A DNA stretch of 39,547 nucleotides from JBGPYB01 sp041493035 (GTDB taxonomy: Bacteria; Acidobacteriota; Vicinamibacteria; Fen-336). Location of the stretch: positions 1-39,547 of the forward strand of contig JBGPYB010000024.1 of assembly GCA_041493035.1 (NCBI GenBank), given 5' to 3'. The notes beneath the pieces were generated by a model. It ran no database searches. It was not told the origin of the DNA and worked only from the letters and a program-made list of their open reading frames with translations. This document shows, one piece after another, positions 9,712 to 15,927 of this stretch; the stretch's first letter is position 1, and every line of letters begins with the position of its first letter. The translations under genes were made by a program, and so were the position numbers.

Positions 9712-10332
9712 GTGGCTGACGCGATTCTCGACGCGCTGGCTCGGCTCCCGACGGTGCCGACGTATCTCGTGCTCATGCTCCTGTCGGCTGTCGAGAACGT
9801 CTTTCCCCCCGTGCCTGCCGACGTCGCCGTGGCCCTCGGAGCGTTCCTGGCCCATCGTGGCGAGGTCTCGGCTCCGCTCCTCGGCGTCCTCTGCTGGAGT
9901 GCCAACACCGCCTCCTCGGCGGCGGTCTACTTCCTTGCGCGAGCGTACGGGGCCGAGTTCTTCAGCACGGGGTGGCGCCGTGCGCTCCTTCCGCGCGAGG
10001 CGATGGACGCCCTGCACGAGGCATACGCCCGCCACGGTGTCGCCGGCATCTTCCTGACAAGGTTCCTTCCGGGGCTGCGCGCGGCTGTCACTCCCTTCGC
10101 GGGCGTCGTCGGCATGTCGCCTGCCCGTGCTCTGGTGCCGGCGGCGGCCGCCTCTGCGCTCTGGTACACCTTCCTGATCGCGGCGGGCACCGCATTCGGC
10201 CGGAACTGGGACGCCGTGAGACGCCTGGTCGACAGCGCCAATCGCGTCTTGGCGATCGCGGCCGCCGTGGCGACGGTCTTACTCGGGATCTATCTCTGGT
10301 GGCTCATTCGGAGCCGACGCGGCCAGCCCTGA
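9712..10332 (+). CDS. DedA family (SNARE-associated) membrane protein
   Basis: 206 residues from a GTG start. The conserved ENVFPPVPADVAVALGAFLA near the N-terminus and the later RHGVAGIFLTRFLPGLR segment are hallmark DedA motifs, the latter containing the conserved F-x-R-x-x-P-x-x-R element. Several hydrophobic segments follow, ending in a C-terminal helix (about 175-200) and a basic tail. DedA proteins are membrane transporters or scramblases, some of which recycle undecaprenyl phosphate or flip phospholipids. No particular substrate can be assigned here. It closes the pfkA-lipoprotein-dedA unit. Confidence 0.88.
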   Translation: MADAILDALARLPTVPTYLVLMLLSAVENVFPPVPADVAVALGAFLAHRGEVSAPLLGVLCWSANTASSAAVYFLARAYGAEFFSTGWRRALLPREAMDALHEAYARHGVAGIFLTRFLPGLRAAVTPFAGVVGMSPARALVPAAAASALWYTFLIAAGTAFGRNWDAVRRLVDSANRVLAIAAAVATVLLGIYLWWLIRSRRGQP

Positions 10333-10435
10333 TTCGCTCGCCGAACGCCCGATGCGAATGCGTTCCTGCGTCTCGAGGGAGAACCAACCGTCGAGGAACT
10401 CGCGCACCGTCGTCATGGCGGCCGGAGTGTATCCC

Positions 10436-10484
10436 TTGACGAGCGACCACGGATAGCCGAGAATATAGGGGTGGGGGGTATATG
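10436..10484 (+). promoter_or_regulatory. Candidate promoter and CsoR operator of the copper operon
   Basis: A TTGACG hexamer (10436-10441) and GAGAAT (10459-10464) are 17 bases apart, a plausible -35/-10 pair. Just downstream, ATATA (10463-10467) and TATAT (10479-10483) flank the G-rich core GGGGTGGGGGG (10468-10478) and run into the copZ ATG at 10482. CsoR repressors bind G-tract sites flanked by A/T steps such as GGGTAT. The right half matches this, the left half only partly. The G-run also occupies the Shine-Dalgarno position, so a bound repressor would cover both the start of transcription and the ribosome site. Confidence 0.4.
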
Positions 10485-10697
10485 AGGAGTCTGAACCTGG
10501 CGATCGGCGGCATGAGTTGCGACCATTGCGTCGCGAAGGTTGGGAAGGCGCTCGGGGCGCTCCCCGGTGTGGTCGTCCATTCCGTCCAGATCGGCTCGGC
10601 CTCGCTCAGCTATGAGCCCGCAGCGACGTCGCCCGAGGCCGCGGTGCGCGCCGTCGAGGGTCTCGGGTATACGGCGGAGACGGCCCGGCTCTCATGA
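10482..10697 (+). CDS. copZ: Copper chaperone, heavy-metal-associated domain
   Basis: 71 residues, one ferredoxin-like HMA domain. The metal site is GGMSCDHC with C13 and C16, and the C-terminal LGYTAE matches the conserved Gly-Tyr of the fold. It binds Cu(I) in the cytoplasm and hands it to the ATPase encoded next. The ATG is preceded directly by a run of six G residues. The last four bases overlap the copA start (ATGA), so chaperone and pump are translationally coupled. It is the first gene of copZ-copA-csoR. Confidence 0.9.
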   Translation: MRSLNLAIGGMSCDHCVAKVGKALGALPGVVVHSVQIGSASLSYEPAATSPEAAVRAVEGLGYTAETARLS

Positions 10698-13027
10698 GCG
10701 GCACAGTCAGGATCCCTGTCGGAGGGATGACCTGCGCCGCCTGCCAGGCGAGCATCCAAAGAGCCTTGGAGCAGGAGCCGGGGGTCACGTCGGCGTCGGT
10801 GAGTCTCATGCTCGGAAGCGCAGCCGTCGAGTACGACCCGCGCGCGACGTCACCCGGCGCCCTGGTCGAGGTGATTCGACGGACCGGATACGAGGCCGCC
10901 CTTCCTCCGACGGGGGTCACTCCTTTCGAAGAGCAGGAGCAGCGCGAGACAACCGAGCGCCGGGAAGCCGCCCTTCTGGGACGGAAGGCGGCGTTCAGCG
11001 TGATCGCTGGAGCCGTGGCGATGATCCTCTCGATGCCCCTCATGAGCGCCCACCGCGCGGACCACGGTGTCGCCATCGATCCCTTTATGCGGGGTCTGAC
11101 GGGCTGGGCCGCACCCGCCTTGGGGAGGCACCTTCCATGGCTCTACAGCCTCGACCCCCGGCTCGTGTCGTGGAGCCTCCTCGGCCTCTCGCTCGTCGCG
11201 ATGGGTTGGGCGGGAGGACACATCTATTCGCGCGCCTGGGCCAGCATCAAGCGTTGGTCGGCGGACATGAGCACGCTGGTAGCCATCGGGACAGGGGCGG
11301 CGTTCCTTTACTCGGTGGTGGCCACGCTGTCGCCCGAAATCTTCCTTCGCCACGGGATCGCCCCCGACGTCTACTACGAAGCGGCCATTCTCATCGTCGC
11401 CTTGGTCCTGACGGGGCAGGCGCTGGAGGCGCGGGCCAAGGGACGGACGACGGCGGCCCTCCACGCGCTTGCGGGGCTTCGCCCGAGGACGGCGAGAGTC
11501 GTCCGGGGTGAAGGCGAGACCGAAGTACCCCTCGAGGGCGTTGCCATCGGTGACGTCGTCGCCGTGCGCCCCGGCGAGCGGATCGCGGTCGACGGGGAAG
11601 TCGTCTCGGGAGCCAGCGCGGTGGACGAGTCGATGCTGACGGGAGAGTCGGTCCCCGTCTCCAAGACCCCGGGGGACCGGGTCTTTGGCGGCACCCTGAA
11701 CGGGACCGGTGCTCTCCGCTACCGAGCGACGCACCTCGGGTCCGAAGGGGCCCTCGCCCAGATCGTCGAGCTGATGCGATCTGCGCAGGCCTCGAGGGCC
11801 CCGATCCAGCGCGTGGCCGATCGCGTGAGCGCCGTCTTCGTTCCCGCTGTGATCGCCGTCGCTCTCGTCACCTTCGCGGCTTGGTGCCTTCTCGCGGATG
11901 CTGCGCCGGTCGCACGGGGAGCCGCGGCTGCGGTCGCGGTGTTGATCATCGCGTGTCCCTGCGCCATGGGACTCGCTGTCCCCACCGCGGTCATGGTGGC
12001 CACGGGTCGTGGCGCCGCCCTGGGGATCCTGTTCAAGGGAGGGGAGGCGCTGCAGCGCGCCGAGGCCATCGACGTCGTGGTCCTGGACAAGACCGGGACC
12101 GTGACCCTTGGGCGTCCGACCGTGACCGACGCCGTGCTCATCGGTGGCCGGCCCCCTGACGTCGTGTTGTCTCTCGCAGCCTCGGTGGAGGCGACGTCGG
12201 AGCATCCTCTTGCCGCCGCCATCGTGAGCTATGCGCGTGGTCTCGGGGCAGCGCCCCTGCGGGCCAAGGCCTTCCGCTCGCTGCCGGGCCAGGGGGCGGC
12301 CGCCGTCGTCAAGGGAAATGTCGTTTCGGTAGGCAACGAAGCCTTCATGATCGCCGAGAAGATCGATGTCACTCCGTTGCGCGGTGACGCCGAGCGCCTC
12401 GCGGCCGAGGGGAAGACGCCGGTTTACGTTGCCGTCGCCCGCGTTCCGAGCGCCGTGCTTGGTGTCGCCGACCCGATGAAGCCGACGTCACGCGCCGCCA
12501 TCGACCGGCTCCGCGGTCTTGGCTTGGACGTGATCCTCTTGACCGGAGACAGGCGATCCGTGGCCGAGGGTGTCGCCCGTCGCTCGGGTGTGACAGACGT
12601 CGTCGCCGAGGTCCTTCCAGCGGGAAAGCTGGCCGAGATAAGGCGGCTGCAACAAGCGGGACGGGTGGTCGCCATGGTGGGCGACGGTGTCAACGACGCG
12701 CCCGCTCTCGCCCAGGCCGATGTGGGGATCGCTCTCGCCAGCGGAAGCGACGTCGCGGTTCACGCCGGCGATGTCACGCTGATGCGCGGGGACCTGGATG
12801 GAGTCGCCACGGCCATCCTGCTCTCTCGGCGCACGCTCCGGGTCATACGCCAGAATCTCTTCTGGGCCTTCGCTTACAACGCCGTCGGCATCCCGATCGC
12901 GGCGGGCGTCCTCTACCCCGCGTTCGGCATCTTGCTGTCGCCCGTTCTCGCGAGCGCCGCCATGGCCCTGAGCTCGGTCAGCGTCGTCACCAACAGCCTT
13001 CGCCTGCGCCGGATACCGCTCGGATGA
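10694..13027 (+). CDS. copA: Cu(I)-translocating P-type ATPase
   Basis: 777 residues, a P1B-1 copper exporter. One N-terminal HMA domain has C14 and C17 in GGMTCAAC. The core motifs are all intact: actuator TGES at 316, transmembrane metal site C421-P422-C423, phosphorylated D465 in DKTGT, nucleotide-site SEHPLA, and hinge GDGVNDAPAL. The last helices carry YN and MALSSVSVVTNSLRLR, which fit the Cu(I)-specific signature (Y-N and M-x-x-S-S). An insertion rich in His/Asp between the first helices (about 117-125) is small. It is coupled to copZ upstream and to csoR downstream by ATGA overlaps. Confidence 0.96.
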   Translation: MSGTVRIPVGGMTCAACQASIQRALEQEPGVTSASVSLMLGSAAVEYDPRATSPGALVEVIRRTGYEAALPPTGVTPFEEQEQRETTERREAALLGRKAAFSVIAGAVAMILSMPLMSAHRADHGVAIDPFMRGLTGWAAPALGRHLPWLYSLDPRLVSWSLLGLSLVAMGWAGGHIYSRAWASIKRWSADMSTLVAIGTGAAFLYSVVATLSPEIFLRHGIAPDVYYEAAILIVALVLTGQALEARAKGRTTAALHALAGLRPRTARVVRGEGETEVPLEGVAIGDVVAVRPGERIAVDGEVVSGASAVDESMLTGESVPVSKTPGDRVFGGTLNGTGALRYRATHLGSEGALAQIVELMRSAQASRAPIQRVADRVSAVFVPAVIAVALVTFAAWCLLADAAPVARGAAAAVAVLIIACPCAMGLAVPTAVMVATGRGAALGILFKGGEALQRAEAIDVVVLDKTGTVTLGRPTVTDAVLIGGRPPDVVLSLAASVEATSEHPLAAAIVSYARGLGAAPLRAKAFRSLPGQGAAAVVKGNVVSVGNEAFMIAEKIDVTPLRGDAERLAAEGKTPVYVAVARVPSAVLGVADPMKPTSRAAIDRLRGLGLDVILLTGDRRSVAEGVARRSGVTDVVAEVLPAGKLAEIRRLQQAGRVVAMVGDGVNDAPALAQADVGIALASGSDVAVHAGDVTLMRGDLDGVATAILLSRRTLRVIRQNLFWAFAYNAVGIPIAAGVLYPAFGILLSPVLASAAMALSSVSVVTNSLRLRRIPLG

Positions 13028-13326
13028 GTGCTCGCGGACGGAAAGCGGTCGCTGTCGACGCGGACGCCAAGGAGCGGAACCTGAAGCGCCTACGTCGCAT
13101 CGAGGGGCAGGTCCGGGGCTTGCAGCGTATGGTGGAGGCGGATCGCTACTGCGCCGACATCCTCGACCAGGTGTCGTCTGTCGAGGAGGCCCTCCGCAGC
13201 GTCGGTCGCGAGTTGCTGCGCAACCACCTCAAGCACTGCGCCACCGAGGCCATGCGGGCGGGATCGGGGCAGGCCGACGCGATGGCCGAGGAACTGGTGG
13301 AGCTGATCCGTCGTCACGCCCGCTAG
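13024..13326 (+). CDS. csoR: Copper-sensing repressor, CsoR family
   Basis: 100 residues, all-helical DUF156/CsoR protein. The Cu(I) ligands have exact family spacing: C43, then H68 and C72 (25 and 4 residues apart) in RYCADIL and NHLKHC. The N-terminus LKRLRRIEGQVRGL is the family helix. Apo-CsoR binds G-tract operators and releases DNA when Cu(I) binds, so it probably controls its own copZ-copA-csoR operon. The start overlaps the copA stop (ATGA). The stop TAG (13324-13326) shares the palindrome CTAG with the stop of the convergent radical SAM gene. Confidence 0.93.
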   Translation: MSARGRKAVAVDADAKERNLKRLRRIEGQVRGLQRMVEADRYCADILDQVSSVEEALRSVGRELLRNHLKHCATEAMRAGSGQADAMAEELVELIRRHAR

Positions 13327-14306
13327 GTCCAGAGGGAAAGCTGTTTCGGAGGGACAGGGAGGTGCCTCGCCGAGCCCCCCTGGTCGAAGTCGGAGTCGAA
13401 GCCGTAGATGTCGCGGAGACGCTCCATCGTCCTCCGTATGCGCTCGCGATAGCGGCCGCTCAGATAGACGTGATCGGAGTAGGCGCTCTCGTAGGCCGCG
13501 AGGTAGCGCGGGAACTCGGTGGCGATCCAGCGCAGGTACTTCTCCCTGGTCGGCGAACGGAGAAAAAGGACGGTGTACGACATCCGCCGGACCCCCGCGC
13601 CGGCGGCTCGTTCGAGGAGCACCTGAAGATCGGCCTCGCCGTCGGTTAGGGCCGGCAGGATGGGGGCCACCGAAAGGCCCACGGGGAGCCCCGCGTCGGC
13701 AAGGCGCCTCAGGACCTCGATCCTCACGTCGGGCGTCGGCGCCCAGGGTTCGACCTTCCGAAGCAAGGCCGCGTCGAGGGAGACGAGAGAGATGTGGATC
13801 GAGAGGGCCGACCGCGCGTGGATGCGCCTCAGGAGGTCGACGTCCCTCAGGATCGCCGCTCCCTTTGTCGTGATCCCAAGGCGCACACCCCGATGCTGGG
13901 CGACGGTCTCGAGAAAGCGCCGGGTGACGCCCTCTTGTGGCTCGCCGGGCTGATACGGATCGGTTGCCGTTCCAAGGGCGATGCGCCCCCCGCGCCGGAC
14001 GACCAAAGCCAGCCGGCGCGCCGTTTCGTTCTCCGCTCCCCGCTTCACGAAGACCGTGGAGTGAAACGCTTCGGGCGCCGTGATCCCCATGAACTCGTGG
14101 GTGTAGGTTGCGTAGCAGTAGCGGCATCCCATGGCGCAGCCGCGGTAGGGGTTGACCGTCCACTCGAACGGCATGCGGGGAGAGTTGCAGCGGTTCAGCA
14201 GAGAGCGGGCGCGCAGCTCTTTGTAGACCACGTCCCCTCTTTCGCGCAGGGGGACGTTTCCCATGAGGGGCGCCAGGTTCGGGGCCGCAACGCCGGGGCG
14301 GATCAT
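13323..14306 (-). CDS. SplB-like radical SAM protein
   Basis: 327 residues from the ATG at 14306. The frame is open to 14438, but that would overlap the divergent amrS gene, and a GTG 10 codons upstream is a possible alternative. The cluster motif CAMGCRYCY gives C57, C61 and C64 and is preceded by PFEWTVNPYRG, typical of the COG1533/PA0069-type group related to spore photoproduct lyase SplB. Other family segments are GTATDPYQPGE and TKGAAILRDVDLL. These are radical SAM enzymes of mostly unknown substrate, and a DNA-repair role is not established for this subgroup. It is divergent from another radical SAM gene about 100 bases away. Confidence 0.85.
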   Translation of the reverse strand: MIRPGVAAPNLAPLMGNVPLRERGDVVYKELRARSLLNRCNSPRMPFEWTVNPYRGCAMGCRYCYATYTHEFMGITAPEAFHSTVFVKRGAENETARRLALVVRRGGRIALGTATDPYQPGEPQEGVTRRFLETVAQHRGVRLGITTKGAAILRDVDLLRRIHARSALSIHISLVSLDAALLRKVEPWAPTPDVRIEVLRRLADAGLPVGLSVAPILPALTDGEADLQVLLERAAGAGVRRMSYTVLFLRSPTREKYLRWIATEFPRYLAAYESAYSDHVYLSGRYRERIRRTMERLRDIYGFDSDFDQGGSARHLPVPPKQLSLWT

Positions 14307-14403
14307 GAGGTTCGCTTTTATTTCGCCATACACGAGAGGCGACGTCAAGGGCGCCCTCACCTCTCTTCTGGACAACGCATCGAACGACGTGGGATGCTGC
14401 TGA

Positions 14404-15924
14404 ATGGCGTCCCTCGCTGAAACCCTCTCCCGCCTCACCGCCCAAGGGGAGCTTTACGAACGTCTCGAGGCCGGTCGCGTTCGCTGCGTGGCGTGCGGCC
14501 ATCGCTGCGTGATCCCTCCTGGACGCGACGGGATCTGTCGCGTCCGGTTCAACGAGGAAGGAATACTCCGCGTCCCCTTCGGCTACGTGGGCGGCCTCCA
14601 GGTGGATCCTGTCGAGAAGAAACCCTTCTTCCACGCCCTGCCGGGTGCCAAAGCTCTCTCCTTCGGAATGCTCGGCTGTGACTACCACTGCGGCTACTGT
14701 TTCGTGCCTGGAACCGAGGTGTCGAGCGCGGCGGGTCCGCGGGCCATCGACGCGCTCTTCGGGGACGGCGCGCCCGTTCTCGAGACGGAAGGCGAGGCTG
14801 TGGCGGTCCGTCCCGGCGCCTCTGTCACGACCCACCTCGGCCGCGAGCGGCCCGTCCGCGGAGTCTTCCGACACTCCTACCGCGGCGCTCTCATGGCCAT
14901 TTCCCTCAAGGGCGGAAGCGAGATTCACGCAACACCCGACCATGAATTTCTCGTTGCCGCCCGCGCGGCCCGTGGTACGCCGCCGCCCTCGTTCTTCATG
15001 CCCGCATCGGCCCTCACGCCGGAGTTCGATCTCCTGGCGCCGTCGGTCAACGGAGGCTTTCGCCGACGCTCCATCGGCGACACGCGGGTTCTGCAGTACG
15101 ACGGCCCCGTCTACAACCTCGAGGTCGAAGAGGACCACACGTACCTGGTCGAGGGCGCCGCGGTCCACAACTGCCAGAACTGGATCACCTCCCAGGCTCT
15201 TCGCGATCCCACGGCCGGGACGGCTCCGCAGCCCTTGGTACCGGAGGACATCGTGCGCCTCGCCCTTCAGCACCAGGCGCGCATAGTCACATCCACCTAC
15301 AACGAGCCACTCATCACCAGCGAATGGGGGGTCGCCGTCTTTCGCGAGGCGAAGGCGGCGGGGCTCGTCTGCTCGTACGTCTCCAACGGCAACGCCACCC
15401 CCGAGGTCCTCGACTACCTGCAGCCGTGGGTTTCCCTCTACAAGGTCGACCTGAAGGGCTTCCGGGATCGGTCCTACCGCGATCTCGGCGGGACGCTCGA
15501 GCGCGTCCTCTGGACGATCCGCGCGCTCCACCAGAGAGGCTTCTGGGTCGAGGTGGTAACCCTCATCGTGCCGGGGTTCAACGATTCGGCCGACGAGCTG
15601 CGTGACATCGCTCGCTTCCTCGTTTCCGTCTCACCCGACATCCCGTGGCACGTGACGGCGTTCCACAAGGACTACCGGATGACGGACCCCGCCGACACGG
15701 CCGTCGCGACGCTCTTGCTCGCCGCCGAGATCGGCCGCCGCGAAGGGCTGCACTACGTCTACGCGGGGAACCTCCCGGGCGAGGTGGGGAGGTGGGAGGA
15801 CACCCGCTGCCCCGGCTGCGAGGGGCTCGTCATCGAGCGCCGCGGGTTTCGGGTCCTGCGGAATCGCCTCGAGGGCGGTGCATGCCCGGGATGCCAAAGG
15901 CGCATCCCGGGCGTCTGGAGCTAG
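14404..15924 (+). CDS. amrS: AmrS-like radical SAM enzyme interrupted by a mini-intein
   Basis: A 506-residue precursor. Removing residues 99-256 gives a 348-residue host, the usual length for the AmmeMemoRadiSam radical SAM protein. The host has an N-terminal cysteine cluster (C28, C31, C35, C45 in a CVACGHRCVI-type motif). After splicing it has the radical SAM motif C92-x3-C96-x2-C followed by QNWITSQ, exactly as in AmrS. Next come STYNEPLI, SNGNATPEVL and the C-terminal CxxC pairs C469/C472 and C494/C497. The family binds [4Fe-4S] and SAM; its reaction is not established. AMMECR1 and Memo partners are not in the window. There is no strong Shine-Dalgarno. Host identity is quite sure; the symbol is by family name. 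Confidence 0.9.
   Translation: MASLAETLSRLTAQGELYERLEAGRVRCVACGHRCVIPPGRDGICRVRFNEEGILRVPFGYVGGLQVDPVEKKPFFHALPGAKALSFGMLGCDYHCGYCFVPGTEVSSAAGPRAIDALFGDGAPVLETEGEAVAVRPGASVTTHLGRERPVRGVFRHSYRGALMAISLKGGSEIHATPDHEFLVAARAARGTPPPSFFMPASALTPEFDLLAPSVNGGFRRRSIGDTRVLQYDGPVYNLEVEEDHTYLVEGAAVHNCQNWITSQALRDPTAGTAPQPLVPEDIVRLALQHQARIVTSTYNEPLITSEWGVAVFREAKAAGLVCSYVSNGNATPEVLDYLQPWVSLYKVDLKGFRDRSYRDLGGTLERVLWTIRALHQRGFWVEVVTLIVPGFNDSADELRDIARFLVSVSPDIPWHVTAFHKDYRMTDPADTAVATLLLAAEIGRREGLHYVYAGNLPGEVGRWEDTRCPGCEGLVIERRGFRVLRNRLEGGACPGCQRRIPGVWS
14698..15171 (+). other. Mini-intein inside the AmrS radical SAM cluster motif
   Basis: 158 codons in frame. Block A begins with Cys1 (host residue 99) as CFVPGTEV. 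Block B is GSEIHATPDHEFLV with T177-x2-H180. Block F is VYNLEVEEDHTYLV (236-249). Block G ends AAVH255-N256, followed by C257 as the +1 extein residue. These are the residues needed for class 1 splicing: acyl shift at Cys1, transesterification to Cys+1, and Asn cyclisation assisted by the penultimate His. There is no LAGLIDADG or HNH motif, and only about 50 residues lie between blocks B and F, so it is a mini-intein without homing endonuclease. The insertion point is between Y98 and the third cluster cysteine. Confidence 0.93.
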
Positions 15925-15927
15925 CCG

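Noticed and set aside
10279..10416. A 45-codon minus-strand frame (MTTVREFLDGWFSLETQERI...) between dedA and copZ
   Set aside because: It reads protein-like and its frame stays open upstream, but there is no ribosome-binding site, it overlaps the dedA 3' end by 54 bases, and no family is recognisable. It could be a relic, but the evidence is too weak to annotate.
14389..14404. Leaderless promoter for amrS (GATGCT five bases before the ATG)
   Set aside because: Only three of six positions match the -10 consensus, too weak to list as a promoter.
14698..15171. Homing endonuclease within the intein
   Set aside because: No LAGLIDADG, HNH or GIY-YIG motif is visible and only about 50 residues lie between blocks B and F.
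13090..15531. A very long open frame on the minus strand (over 800 codons) across csoR, the SplB-like gene and amrS
   Set aside because: Its sequence has no domain-like pattern and is Arg/Gly/Pro-rich, as expected for the antisense frame of high-GC genes; three recognised genes occupy the same DNA.
14404..15924. Reading the amrS gene as a frameshifted or two-gene structure because of the foreign middle part
   Set aside because: The frame is continuous, and the insert begins and ends exactly at intein splice junctions with all conserved residues.
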